Shown piece by piece: positions 1 through 8,693 of a DNA stretch of 24,115 bases (position 1 is the stretch's first letter; each line of letters opens with the position of its first letter). A model generated the notes under the pieces. That model was not told the DNA's origin and did not search any database. It saw only the letters and a list, made by a program, of their open reading frames with translations. Origin of the DNA: Bacteroidota bacterium (lineage in GTDB: Bacteria > Bacteroidota > Bacteroidia > Bacteroidales > PUMT01); the NCBI GenBank assembly GCA_003567115.1, contig PXAP01000340.1, positions 1-24,115 of the forward strand. Direction: 5' to 3'. A program made the position numbers and the translations under genes.

Positions 1-447
1 ACAGGCATCAAAGCCTTCGCATCGGTACCCGGCATTTCTGAGACCTGCAGCCATGCCACGGACAAGGGCTGCAGAAGTGTATTTTTCACTCTCCCTGGGA
101 GATGTGTCCGGGCAATCAACTTCAAAGGCAGGATAACCTGCCGAATCGATCCGGATCACATCTGAATTGTTTTTCGCTGCAACTGCTATATTATCAAGGC
201 TCACTGAACCGGCCAGCACCCTTCCAAGGTTATGGTCGGTGTGATTCCCTCCTATCTCTGTCCGGCCGGGTGAACTGAAAAGCACCGGATTGCCGGTATT
301 TTTATACAAAGAATTAAACCTGTTCATCAGAGATTCATACGAAACGGCCTGCTCTTTCAGTACCGCAGGATCACTTCCGTATAAACTTCTGAATAAAGAA
401 TTATCACCGTTATCGATCTTTTTTCGAAGTAATTCAATATTTGCCAT
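1..447 (-). CDS. galK: Galactokinase, N-terminal part (cut by window edge)
   Basis: The first 149 residues of a GHMP-family galactokinase, which phosphorylates galactose at C1 with ATP in the Leloir pathway. The diagnostic stretch is at residues 49-66, SPGRTEIGGNHTDHNLGR, the galactokinase signature that contacts the sugar. About 48 residues precede it, somewhat more than in the E. coli enzyme, as is common in this subgroup. The ATG at 445-447 is the only reasonable start. There is no Shine-Dalgarno sequence, as expected for Bacteroidota. The ATP-binding and C-terminal GHMP motifs lie beyond position 1 and cannot be checked. The gene lies 121 bp downstream of batE on the same strand, so read-through from the bat cluster is possible, but I see no dedicated promoter. 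Some relatives in this branch act on N-acetylgalactosamine or other sugars, so the exact substrate is inferred. Confidence 0.88.
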   Translation of the reverse strand, partial: MANIELLRKKIDNGDNSLFRSLYGSDPAVLKEQAVSYESLMNRFNSLYKNTGNPVLFSSPGRTEIGGNHTDHNLGRVLAGSVSLDNIAVAAKNNSDVIRIDSAGYPAFEVDCPDTSPRESEKYTSAALVRGMAAGLRNAGYRCEGFDAC

Positions 448-568
448 TTGAGTGATTGGTTTATTATGAAAAAATTTATCCTGCATCAATGTTGTCTGTG
501 TCTGCAGGCAAATTAAGAAATTATTTGAACAGGAAAGGCAGAAACGGAAAAGATTTTTTCATACCCGG

Positions 569-1444
569 TCAGATCATCTCAACAGCATCCTTGCGGAGCC
601 ATCCCTTATTGCCATCACTGAGGCGAACAGCCCTCCAGTCACCTATGCTGTCCTCGATCCGGACCTTTGTTCCTTCATGAATAACGAACAGGTCCGGGCT
701 GTTGATATCGGGTGAGCTCTTGACCTGCACTGCCGGTGCAAATACGATGGCAGTATTGTGGTTTTTCAAATGGTTCCTCTGGTCAAGGCCAAAGGTAAAA
801 CTGAGGATGGAGGAGAGAAAAAAAAGGAGGGCCATCCAGAAAAAGATTTTCCTGGTAACAACTGAAGATGAAACAAGAAAAACAGAAAGTAAGACGAGAG
901 AGAAAATAAAGGTGGCAACGCTGATTGATGCCCATGTCCCGGCATTTAAAGAATCCCTGGCCTGTTTCCACCAGCGGTTGAGAAAAAAAACAGGCAGTTC
1001 TTCTATCCTGTCCCTGACATGCATCCTGGCCATATCAAGGTTAAAGCTGATATCTTCATCACCGGGCGCCAGCAGACGAGCACGTTCATAATTCAATATT
1101 GCAGGAGGAATTTCGCTGGACCGGTAATATGCATTGGCAAGATTATAATAAAGCCCGGCAAAGTGGTAACCGGAATCAACGATACCCTCATACACCGGAA
1201 TAGCTTCCTTATATTTCCCTTCAATATATAATTCATTGGCTCTCCTGAATGCCTCCTCCGGTTCATAGTATTCATCTGAACCAATCATATCCGGCGGGTT
1301 ATTTTCCGTCAGGTAACTCTCTGCCTGACCAGGTATTTTGCTTTCCAATCCTTTCCCGGAGAAGGTTCCGGGGTTTTCCGCGAAAGCGGTAAAGGGAAAA
1401 ATCAAAAAAACGGTTAATAAATATATCACTGTATTACCAATCAT
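569..1444 (-). CDS. batE: BatE: TPR and SH3-like domain membrane protein
   Basis: A 291-residue protein that fits BatE, the last gene of the Bacteroides aerotolerance cluster. It has a signal peptide (residues 1-22), a TPR region at about 61-130 (e.g. AFRRANELYIEGKYKEAIPV), and two membrane helices at about 170-192 and 199-218. A C-terminal bacterial SH3-like domain follows (about 230-290), ending GWLRKDAVEMI. Its ATG overlaps the batD stop by four bases (ATGA, 1441-1444), so the two are translationally coupled. The TPRs probably face the periplasm and bind Bat partners, while the SH3 domain may bind peptidoglycan or peptide. The exact biochemical role of Bat proteins is unsettled in the literature. 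No convincing intrinsic terminator follows the stop. Confidence 0.88.
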   Translation of the reverse strand: MIGNTVIYLLTVFLIFPFTAFAENPGTFSGKGLESKIPGQAESYLTENNPPDMIGSDEYYEPEEAFRRANELYIEGKYKEAIPVYEGIVDSGYHFAGLYYNLANAYYRSSEIPPAILNYERARLLAPGDEDISFNLDMARMHVRDRIEELPVFFLNRWWKQARDSLNAGTWASISVATFIFSLVLLSVFLVSSSVVTRKIFFWMALLFFLSSILSFTFGLDQRNHLKNHNTAIVFAPAVQVKSSPDINSPDLFVIHEGTKVRIEDSIGDWRAVRLSDGNKGWLRKDAVEMI

Positions 1445-3399
1445 TGCCTTATATTCTGCTCAACATCCGTAATTATTTTAACTGTATCCCGGTATATCTG
1501 CTGCATATCACCGGCAGCGGGTGATGGAGCATATCGTGCAAATTCACACTCGCCGATAATTTCCATAAGCCTGCCTGTATCCTTTTCCGCCACATTCCTT
1601 TCGAGCAGGGCTGCCTTTGCATTTTCCCTGTTCAGATCAGATACCGGAATAAGCAGCTTGTCGCTCAGGTACCCCCAGCACGCTTTAAGCATTTCTTCAA
1701 AAAAGCCCTGATGATTGTTTTCTTTAAGATACCTGAAGGCACTCCTGAGTCTGCGCCGGGTCATCTTACCGGCCCGGCGGTTCTTCATAAGGGCAATATC
1801 GGACCTGTCGCGAATATTTTTTCGCTGGATAATTATCAAAAACACAAATACAAAAAGCGGTACAATGTACCACAGATAGAAACGCAGGGAGCCGAAAGGA
1901 TCATCTCCGATCCTTTTTAACATTACACTTCCTGTTTTAATAAACCGGATATCCCTTCCCAGAATTCTCAAATCCTCACGTGTATAGCCTGCTACGGCCG
2001 GACCGCTTTCATCTGCCTCTCCTCTGTGAACAATCAGGTTCAATTCCCCTGTGGTGATGGTATGGAAGGCTTCATTTTCAGGATTGAAATAACTGAATTC
2101 AACCGGAGGAATACTGAAGTTGCCTTCGGAACGCGGAATCATCAGGTATTCATATGTTATGCTTCCCTCCTGCCCGCCGGTCCCGGTCTTTATATTTTCA
2201 GTTACACCCGGATCATATACTTCGAACCCGGGAGGAAAATCAATCCCCGGTTGCCCGAGTAACTGAAGATTTCCTTTCCCGGAAATGGTCAAACGGAGAC
2301 TAAGCGCCTCATTTGTTCTTATCTCTCCGTGATCAGCATCAATATCCATATTATAATCCCCCACGGCACCCGTAAAACCAGGGGGTTGCTGATCGGGCAG
2401 AGGCTTGACTTTCAGGGTAAGCGGCCTACTGCTGACAGGGATTCTCTGCGTCTCATATGTGCCGAAAAAATCGTCAAACAGACTGCTGCGCCTTCCTGTG
2501 CGTTGACGAACCAGGGCATCCATTTCAAAAGATTCAATATTTAACTCTCCGCTTCGCTGCGGAAAAAGTATCATTTGCCTGAGCACACCTGTTCCGTATA
2601 TTTCTCCGTCAATCACCTCCCTGTCAAGACCCCGTATGGGTGGTGTTTCTATATGCTGCTGAAAAAAGCCGCTGAACGAAGGAAGCCTTACATTTTCTAT
2701 ACCTGTGATATCGAGTTTGGAATATAATTTAATTGTTGCCACAACACCTTCTCCCTGGAAAACCTCGTTTTTGTCGAGTAAAATTCTAACAAACAAATCC
2801 TCTCCCGAAATTTCAGCAGGAAGCACAGGGGTGTCAGGAGACTGCTGCTGACCCGGCAGGGAACGTCTCCCTTCCCTGTCCGGTACAACCTCAATTTCAA
2901 CAGGATTGGAGGTGTATTGATCTGATTCAACCATAATTGTTGCACCACCAATGGTATAGTTACCCGCCCCGGTGGCGATTAAGGTGTATGTATAGGTAAG
3001 GGACCTGGTTTGCGTCATTTGTCCGTTTACTATCCGGACACTGCTGCTGCTGGAGGTGCCGGGTCCGGATATCAGATTAAAATCAGCAAGATCCGGCAGT
3101 CTCAGATCTGTGCCCTGCCTGTTAAGTGAATATGTAAGCCTGAACTGCTCTCCAACTTCAACGACAGGCGGTGCTGAAGCTGTGAATTCAACATCCTGTG
3201 CAGTGGCATTGAACAGCGTGAGCAGACAAACTGAAAACAATTTAATAGCCCTGATCAATATAAAATTGAATCCCCACGCAGCAAACTGCAAAGAATCTTT
3301 GATCCTGTCTGTATTTATTTTTTTGCGCCCGCTTACTCCGCTGCAAAAGACGATGAAGGCGGTCGCAGGATTCATGTATGCCTTTGCCTCTGTAAACAT
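1441..3399 (-). CDS. batD: BatD: large beta-rich membrane-anchored Bat protein
   Basis: Up to 652 residues, matching the BatD family (oxygen-tolerance protein). A hydrophobic export signal ending NATAQ precedes a mature start at DVEFTASAPPVVEVGEQF. Then come several Ig-like beta domains with the typical phrases RQMILFPQRSGEL and YEYLMIPRSEGNFSIPPVEFSYF. One membrane helix lies at about 503-523, followed by a cytoplasmic helical tail of about 130 residues. The start is uncertain. ATG at 3399 or 3375 gives an unusually long leader before the signal peptide, whereas a TTG at 3258 would give a compact classical signal peptide but leave about 180 bp after batC. BatD overlaps batE by 4 bp. The protein probably links the VWA proteins BatA and BatB with envelope clients; this is inference from gene context. 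Confidence 0.87.
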   Translation of the reverse strand: MFTEAKAYMNPATAFIVFCSGVSGRKKINTDRIKDSLQFAAWGFNFILIRAIKLFSVCLLTLFNATAQDVEFTASAPPVVEVGEQFRLTYSLNRQGTDLRLPDLADFNLISGPGTSSSSSVRIVNGQMTQTRSLTYTYTLIATGAGNYTIGGATIMVESDQYTSNPVEIEVVPDREGRRSLPGQQQSPDTPVLPAEISGEDLFVRILLDKNEVFQGEGVVATIKLYSKLDITGIENVRLPSFSGFFQQHIETPPIRGLDREVIDGEIYGTGVLRQMILFPQRSGELNIESFEMDALVRQRTGRRSSLFDDFFGTYETQRIPVSSRPLTLKVKPLPDQQPPGFTGAVGDYNMDIDADHGEIRTNEALSLRLTISGKGNLQLLGQPGIDFPPGFEVYDPGVTENIKTGTGGQEGSITYEYLMIPRSEGNFSIPPVEFSYFNPENEAFHTITTGELNLIVHRGEADESGPAVAGYTREDLRILGRDIRFIKTGSVMLKRIGDDPFGSLRFYLWYIVPLFVFVFLIIIQRKNIRDRSDIALMKNRRAGKMTRRRLRSAFRYLKENNHQGFFEEMLKACWGYLSDKLLIPVSDLNRENAKAALLERNVAEKDTGRLMEIIGECEFARYAPSPAAGDMQQIYRDTVKIITDVEQNIRQ

Positions 3400-3439
3400 G
3401 ACTTTATTTTTGTTTCTCCTGCTGCTTCTATAACATTAA

Positions 3440-4243
3440 TTACCAGTTCCTGCCCGTTTCCGTTTGTTTTTCCGATGCTTTCTGCTCCTTCAATTTTTGC
3501 TGCACCCGTTGATCTTCCCTTTCTGCGGCTTCAAGCATCCGCAGGGCATCCTCAGGCGAAATCTGATCCGGGTGAGGCTGCGGAATCTGATCCTGTCCGG
3601 GAGATTGCCGGTCTTCGGGCTGATCCTGATCATGCCTCTGCGGATCATCCCGGTCAACTCCTTCCTGATCATGCTGATCACCCGTATCCTGATCATCGTC
3701 TGCCTGATCCCTGTCATCTCTCTCCTGATCCTGATCATCCCCTTCGTGCCCGGCATCACCATCCTGCTGCCGGTCTTCCATCTGATCAAGCAGATCCTGT
3801 GCAAAAGCAAGATTATACCTGGTTTCCGGATCATCAGGATTATTCCTGAGGGCCTCCTTATAGGCTTCTATGCTTTGCTCTATCTGCTGTGACATAATCA
3901 TGGAATTACCTAAATTATGATATACCCTGGACCTGTTCAGGGGATCATCAATTTCTTCGGCAAGTTCCCCAAAATAACTTACAGCCTCATCAAATCTCTC
4001 TTGTTTGTAAAGAGAATTACCAAGGTTGAATCTTGCCTGCAGAGATTCTTCATTCTTTTCAAGAGCACGACGATAAGACAGCTCAGACTCATCAAACTGA
4101 TCCTTATGGTAAAGGCGGTTACCTTCCCTGATCAGGCTTTTTTCCGCCTGAGCAAAAATATTTTCAGGACAAGCTGCCAGTATAATAAAGAGGACAGCCA
4201 GATACGCCGTATTAAATACCAGGGTGTTTTTAAGACTCTTCAT
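3440..4243 (-). CDS. batC: BatC: periplasmic TPR protein with Asp/Gln-rich linker
   Basis: A 267-residue protein with a signal peptide (1-31, ending NIFAQ) and three or so TPR units (about 35-150, e.g. ARFNLGNSLYKQERFDEAV and RYNLAFAQDLL). A very acidic, glutamine-rich low-complexity linker spans roughly residues 155-225 and is rich in DQ, DD and DRD. A short charged C-terminal helix containing PEDALRMLEAAEREDQRVQ completes it. This architecture is typical of BatC. The gene starts 12 bp after batB ends, so it is co-transcribed. The linker DNA is unusually dense in GATC because Asp-Gln is encoded as GAT CAG. Long open frames on the opposite strand and in another minus frame here are by-products of that repetitive composition and are not genes. 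Confidence 0.88.
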   Translation of the reverse strand: MKSLKNTLVFNTAYLAVLFIILAACPENIFAQAEKSLIREGNRLYHKDQFDESELSYRRALEKNEESLQARFNLGNSLYKQERFDEAVSYFGELAEEIDDPLNRSRVYHNLGNSMIMSQQIEQSIEAYKEALRNNPDDPETRYNLAFAQDLLDQMEDRQQDGDAGHEGDDQDQERDDRDQADDDQDTGDQHDQEGVDRDDPQRHDQDQPEDRQSPGQDQIPQPHPDQISPEDALRMLEAAEREDQRVQQKLKEQKASEKQTETGRNW

Positions 4244-4255
4244 ATTATCACTTTA

Positions 4256-5284
4256 TTATCTGCTGAATAAACTTATGCTGCTTAACCACTTGTTCTTTCG
4301 TTCCGGAATAATAAAATCAATTATTAAAAGTAATATGGCTATTGCTGCCATATAGTGAAACCTTTCTTCAAATTCGGTATAAGCAAACTCATCAAATCCG
4401 GCCTTTTCCATTTTGTTAATCTCCTCAAAAATAATATCAAGTCCTGTACCGGAAGAGCCCGCTCTTATATATATTCCTTCACCGGCAGAAGCAATTCTCC
4501 TTAGAGTGGCCTCATCGAGGCGGGTTATGACAGTATTGCCTTCCCGGTCGGTCAGAAAACGAGAGCCTCCGTTTCCGGCAACAGGTATTGGAGCACCCTC
4601 CGGTCTTCCTATCCCGATTGTATGAACAATAATCCCTTTTTCCCTTGCAATAGCTGCTGCTTTTACCGGATCGTCCTCATGATCTTCCCCGTCGGAAATA
4701 ATTACCAGGACCCTGCCTGCAGGCGAATCGGGAGTAAAGGAGCGGACAGCCAGATCTATAGCACTTACAATCGCTGTTCCCTGAACAGGAACAATATCAG
4801 TCGACACATTTTCCAGCAGCATCCTTGCCGCGGTATAATCGCCGGTTATGGGAACCTGGACGAAAGCATCCCCGGCAAAGACTATTAACCCTATCCTGTC
4901 ATTCCTTAAATTGCTGATCAGCCTTGAAACAGCCATCCTTGAGCGCTCCAGCCGGTTGGGACTAATATCTTCGGCAAGCATACTGTTGGAAACATCAAGT
5001 GCTATTATGATCTCAACCCCTTCCCTTTTTACCTCCTCCAGTCTCGATCCGAATCTGGGGCCTGCAAGGGCCAGTATAATAAATATCAGGGAAAATAAAA
5101 GCAGGATAAACTTGAAAACCGGTCTTTGTGCCGAAAACAGGGGCATGAGAGATCCGACCAACCCGGGATCACCGAATTTTTTCATGATCTTATTCCTTTT
5201 ATGTCTTATTATCAGGAACATAATAAGCATTAAAGGAATAAGTCCCAGAAACCAAAGATTCTCTTTATATGCAAACTCGAACAT
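4256..5284 (-). CDS. batB: BatB: membrane-tethered VWA-domain protein
   Basis: A 342-residue VWA protein. It has two N-terminal membrane helices (about 10-27 and 58-75), a VWA domain (about 90-290), and a C-terminal membrane helix (about 310-327). The metal-ion-dependent adhesion site is visible as D97-V-S99-N-S101, with the supporting ISDGEDHEDD acidic loop later in the domain. The starting residues MFEFAYKENLWFLGLIP are typical of Bat VWA proteins and support the ATG at 5282-5284. It lies between batA (97-bp gap) and batC (12-bp gap). With BatA it is expected to form the VWA core acted on by the MoxR ATPase. BatA and BatB are close paralogs, so the A/B labels rest on gene order. Confidence 0.9.
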   Translation of the reverse strand: MFEFAYKENLWFLGLIPLMLIMFLIIRHKRNKIMKKFGDPGLVGSLMPLFSAQRPVFKFILLLFSLIFIILALAGPRFGSRLEEVKREGVEIIIALDVSNSMLAEDISPNRLERSRMAVSRLISNLRNDRIGLIVFAGDAFVQVPITGDYTAARMLLENVSTDIVPVQGTAIVSAIDLAVRSFTPDSPAGRVLVIISDGEDHEDDPVKAAAIAREKGIIVHTIGIGRPEGAPIPVAGNGGSRFLTDREGNTVITRLDEATLRRIASAGEGIYIRAGSSGTGLDIIFEEINKMEKAGFDEFAYTEFEERFHYMAAIAILLLIIDFIIPERKNKWLSSISLFSR

Positions 5285-5381
5285 TTATTTTTCGGTTTTT
5301 ACTGTTTTATTATGCCTGTTTTCAGATTACCCGTTCATGTGCCTGGGGGCTGATTTCTGTCACTGATATTATTTCTGCTTA

Positions 5382-6383
5382 TCAGGGCACATTTCTTAAC
5401 CAGAATACCCTGATAAGCCATTCAAAAACCAGCAGCAGTCCGGCAATAAAAGCAAATGCCCGGTACTCTTCCCTGCTGGTGGTGAAATGACGGACCTCAA
5501 TCATTGACCGCTCAAGTTGCTCTATCTCAGAATATATCTCACTCAACTTATCCTCGTCTGTAGCCCGGAAATACCTCCCTCCCGTTATTGCGGCAATTTC
5601 CTGCAAAATCTCCTCATCTATATCAGCCTCTATACTCTGGTACCGGACACCTCTCGGAGTTTGTACCGGAAAGGGTGCAGGCCCCCTGCTTCCCACCCCG
5701 ACAGTATAGACCCTTATATCAAAAGTGGCTGCAATGTTAGCGGCAGTTACAGGATCAATAGCACCGCGGTTATTTACCCCGTCAGTGAGCAGGATGATTA
5801 TTCTGCTTTTGGATTCGCTGTCGCGCAAGCGATTAATTGCAGTAGCCAGACCCATACCTATGGCTGTTCCGTCTTCTACCATACCAATCTCCACTTCTCC
5901 GAGTAAACTGGTAAGCACTGCATGATCTGTGGTAAGAGGACACTGAGTGAAACTCACTCCGCTGAATATAACCAGGCCGATCCGGTCATTATTCCTTCCG
6001 GATATGAATTCAGCGGCAATATTTTTTGCCGCCTCCATCCTGTTCGGTTTAAAATCCTCTGCCAGCATGCTGCTTGAAATATCGAGTGAGATCATGATAT
6101 CAATTCCCTCCGTTTCAATCTCTTCCCATTGATCATGGGACTGGGGGCGGGCAAGAACAATGATCAGAAATGCCAAAGCAAGCATCCGGAAGGCAAACAG
6201 TATATGCTGAAGATACTGACGAAAAGTAACCGGTGCATTTTTCAGCCAGTGCAATCCCGGAATCTGTAAAGAAGGATAGCGGGAATGCTGTCTTATCACA
6301 TACCATGCCACCATTGCCGGAATTATAAGCAACAGCCACAGAAATTCCGGGTATGTAAAACTGTATTCATTTGCATAAATCAT
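5382..6383 (-). CDS. batA: BatA: membrane-tethered VWA-domain protein
   Basis: A 333-residue VWA protein with the same plan as BatB: a membrane helix near residues 13-30, a second near 60-78, a VWA domain, and a C-terminal helix (AFAFIAGLLLVFEWLI). The MIDAS is DISSSM, with its first Asp at residue 101 of this form, followed by the conserved TDGVNNRGAIDP and TVGVGSRGPAPFPV segments. I chose the ATG at 6381-6383 (MIYANEYSF). A TTG three codons upstream (6392) is also open but adds nothing recognisable. Upstream lies the DUF4381-like gene and downstream batB. BatA-type proteins are inner-membrane anchored with the VWA domain on the periplasmic side in most models. Confidence 0.9.
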   Translation of the reverse strand: MIYANEYSFTYPEFLWLLLIIPAMVAWYVIRQHSRYPSLQIPGLHWLKNAPVTFRQYLQHILFAFRMLALAFLIIVLARPQSHDQWEEIETEGIDIMISLDISSSMLAEDFKPNRMEAAKNIAAEFISGRNNDRIGLVIFSGVSFTQCPLTTDHAVLTSLLGEVEIGMVEDGTAIGMGLATAINRLRDSESKSRIIILLTDGVNNRGAIDPVTAANIAATFDIRVYTVGVGSRGPAPFPVQTPRGVRYQSIEADIDEEILQEIAAITGGRYFRATDEDKLSEIYSEIEQLERSMIEVRHFTTSREEYRAFAFIAGLLLVFEWLIRVFWLRNVP

Positions 6384-6495
6384 GACTGTCAATTCATTTA
6401 ACCATGTGTTACAACATCACCAAATTAATTACCAGTAATTTCAGACCCCATATATCCTTCATATTTATAAGTTGTATTTTATGTGACAAAAGAAT

Positions 6496-7602
6496 TCATG
6501 ATCCACCCATTCTTTCACTTTCATCACCCTGGTTTTTAACTTCTGAAATCACCTTTTCTTCAGCTGTCAATATTGAATTATCAGCATTGCTTCCATGATC
6601 ATCCGGAGGTTTTGAATCATATGATGCATTAATAAAACAAAAGGCTTTTTCAAGGCATGCTTCATGTTCTTTTTCTCCGGGCCTGGCTTTGGCAAATTTC
6701 ACCAGGTCGGCAATATAAAAGCATTCACCGAGAAGCTCTATCACCTTACTATCCAAACCATTCCTGGTGTATAGCTCAGCTATAATCTCATCACTTGTCT
6801 GCTCCATTGCCATGATGCCTAAACGTCTTTCTATATATATACGCACAATCTCTGTCAATCTTGTATAAAACTCCTTTATCCTTCCCTTCTGCCATAATGA
6901 ATCAGACTTTAACTGCCTGAGTTCCCTTAAGGCAATAATATGTGCCGGTTCCTGCGGCTCTTCTGCTTCAGTCAACTGCTCTGCTGTTTTTCTTCTTTTA
7001 AGATACCGGGTTATTTGCCATATAATCAATGCAACAAGCAGCAGCAATAATATCCACGGCAGTATCTCCATAAATCCCAATGGTATGCTGAGAGGATCTT
7101 TGATGTCATAGATACCCGCCTCCTGGTCTACTTCGGGAGCAAGAACTTCAAGACGGACCGGGCGGGTGTGGAGCACTTTCTGGTCATCATCAATAAAAAA
7201 CGCAAAAGGCAGAGATCCCACGTAATGTTCTCCCCGGTTAAAGGAAGTAACCCTGTAGGATTTGTTGATTTTAAGTCTGTTGTCCTCTATCTTCATTGTA
7301 TCAGCCGGTAAGGCAGATAAAATTTCAATTTTACCCGATAAAGTATCTGAAAGAGGAGGAAAAGCAACAAACATATCATCAGGCTGTACCAGGGTGATGG
7401 TAAAGCTGGTTTGCTCTCCTATCCATATGATGGTAGTATCAAACCCCGGGGTGATGCTTATTAACTGACTCTTTACAGGGGTATTGCCTGTAAAGAGCAA
7501 GAAAATAACCATAACGGCAGATATAATCCTGCAACCCGCATTGCTAAAAATTATCCCGGTAGTATGTAATCTCCTGTATAACATGTCAATTAATCTCACC
7601 AT
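6496..7602 (-). CDS. DUF4381-like single-pass membrane protein of the bat cluster
   Basis: About 368 residues. It has an N-terminal export signal or anchor (around IISAVMVIFLLFTGN), a beta-rich extracytoplasmic domain, one membrane helix at about 179-197 (WILLLLLVALIIWQI), and a cytoplasmic helical domain. The cytoplasmic part contains HIIALRELRQLKS and FYTRLTEIVRIYIERRLG, the conserved phrases of the small membrane protein usually encoded between the DUF58 and BatA genes in Bacteroidota (related to DUF4381). Three starts are possible: TTG 7623, ATG 7602 and ATG 7584. A 12-bp tandem repeat sits exactly over this zone, so the start is not settled. Position in the operon suggests that it couples the cytoplasmic MoxR/DUF58 pair to the membrane VWA proteins; this is inference. 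Confidence 0.78.
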   Translation of the reverse strand: MVRLIDMLYRRLHTTGIIFSNAGCRIISAVMVIFLLFTGNTPVKSQLISITPGFDTTIIWIGEQTSFTITLVQPDDMFVAFPPLSDTLSGKIEILSALPADTMKIEDNRLKINKSYRVTSFNRGEHYVGSLPFAFFIDDDQKVLHTRPVRLEVLAPEVDQEAGIYDIKDPLSIPLGFMEILPWILLLLLVALIIWQITRYLKRRKTAEQLTEAEEPQEPAHIIALRELRQLKSDSLWQKGRIKEFYTRLTEIVRIYIERRLGIMAMEQTSDEIIAELYTRNGLDSKVIELLGECFYIADLVKFAKARPGEKEHEACLEKAFCFINASYDSKPPDDHGSNADNSILTAEEKVISEVKNQGDESERMGGS

Positions 7603-7620
7603 TAATCTTACCTGTAATCT
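7585..7620 (-). repeat. Three 12-bp in-frame tandem repeats at the start of the DUF4381-like gene
   Basis: Read on the minus strand, the units are AGATTACAGGTA, AGATTAATGGTG and AGATTAATTGAC. They would encode RLQV, RLMV and RLID if translation began at the TTG at 7623. The repeat covers two of the three possible start codons of the gene, so slippage here could change the leader length or the spacing of the start. Repeat units are diverged, which argues for an old expansion. Confidence 0.6.
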
Positions 7621-7650
7621 CAACTGTGAACAAAAAATAAATTATCAGGC

Positions 7651-8523
7651 CTATCTTCTTTTGAACAGTTTAATAAGAGGCTTTACATAATCCTCATCTG
7701 TACTTATGGAAACAGAATCAATTCCTGTTTTTAAAAACAGTTCATTCAGACTGTTATTATGTTCTTTCCACCATGACGAATACTGATCACGCACTTTCCC
7801 CGAAAGGGTGTCAATCCAGCGCAACTCTCCCGTTTCAGCATCTCTTACCCTCAGCATACCTACTGCCGGTAATTCAGTCTCCCGGTTATCATAAATCCTG
7901 ATGGCTGCCAGATCATGCTTTCGTGCTGCAATTTTTATGGTATTCTCCGGAAGTAACCCGGCGGGATGCAGAAAATCAGATATAATAAATACCGTGCTTC
8001 TCTTTTTTATGGCATTGGTCAGAAACCGTAAAGGCTCGGCTAGGTCTGTCTCCCTGTTTTCGGGAACAAAATCGATAAGCTCCCTGATAATATGCAGGAT
8101 ATGTTTCCGTCCCTTTTTAGGTGGTATAAATTTTTCAACCTTATTGCTGAAAAATATAACCCCGGTCTTATCATTGTTATGTATTGCTGAAAATGAAAGT
8201 ACGGCGGCAATCTCGGTTATCATGTTCTTCTTTAACATTCCTCTTGTGCCGAATTCCCTTGATCCGCTTACATCTATAATCAGCATAACTGTCAGCTCCC
8301 GCTCTTCTTCATAAACTTTTACATAGGGATGGCTGAATCTTGCTGTGACATTCCAGTCTATACTCCTGATATCATCACCCACCTGATATTCGCGAACTTC
8401 ACTGAAAGCCATACCAAGACCCTTAAAGGCAGAATGGTAATGACCGGCAAAAATATCCCTTGAAAGTCCCCGGGACTTGATCTCTATCTTTCTTACCCTT
8501 TTTAAAAGTTCCTTTGCTTCCAA
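7651..8523 (-). CDS. DUF58 / VWA-like protein of the MoxR-Bat cluster
   Basis: A 290-residue DUF58 protein, cytoplasmic (no membrane helices), the usual partner of MoxR ATPases. The family hallmark is visible at residues 40-78: FSEVREYQVGDDIRSIDW followed by NVTARFSHPYVKVYEEERE. A MIDAS-like D84-V-S86-G-S88 follows. The start is a TTG at 8521-8523. An in-frame TGA lies two codons upstream, and the resulting N-terminus (EAKELLKRVRKIEIKSRGLS) matches where this family normally begins, whereas the first internal Met at residue 38 would cut into the domain. The gap of about 520 bp to moxR is unusually long for this gene pair. The product is probably an adaptor or substrate of MoxR; the molecular function is not established. 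Confidence 0.88.
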   Translation of the reverse strand: MEAKELLKRVRKIEIKSRGLSRDIFAGHYHSAFKGLGMAFSEVREYQVGDDIRSIDWNVTARFSHPYVKVYEEERELTVMLIIDVSGSREFGTRGMLKKNMITEIAAVLSFSAIHNNDKTGVIFFSNKVEKFIPPKKGRKHILHIIRELIDFVPENRETDLAEPLRFLTNAIKKRSTVFIISDFLHPAGLLPENTIKIAARKHDLAAIRIYDNRETELPAVGMLRVRDAETGELRWIDTLSGKVRDQYSSWWKEHNNSLNELFLKTGIDSVSISTDEDYVKPLIKLFKRR

Positions 8524-8568
8524 AACTCAAATCATTTAATAATCGCCGATCAAAATTTATCAGAATGA

Positions 8569-8640
8569 ACTACCCCGGGGCAGAACCCCGAAGTATCAAA
8601 TGGAATTTATTATTTCCTACCCAGAGGGTCGGGGTATTAA
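8569..8640. repeat. REP-like palindromic element (two hairpins)
   Basis: An outer inverted repeat TACCCCG (8571-8577) / CGGGGTA (8630-8636) encloses two smaller hairpins. One is CGGGG-CAGAA-CCCCG (8576-8590) and the other ACCC-AGA-GGGT (8619-8629). The flanks AACTACC (8569-8575) and GTATCAA (8593-8599) recur around a different hairpin at 13879-13906. That suggests a dispersed family with conserved edges and a changing but still paired stem, as in REP elements mobilised by Y1 (RAYT) transposases. No transposase is present in this window. Confidence 0.5.
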
Positions 8641-8693
8641 ACCACTATAAATAAGAATATCTCCGCGTCACAATATCAATAATCAAAATCATC

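Noticed and set aside
3464..3892. Long open frames on the plus strand and a second minus frame over batC
   Set aside because: They are created by the repetitive GATC/CTG composition of the batC linker; the BatC frame has a signal peptide, TPRs and operon position.
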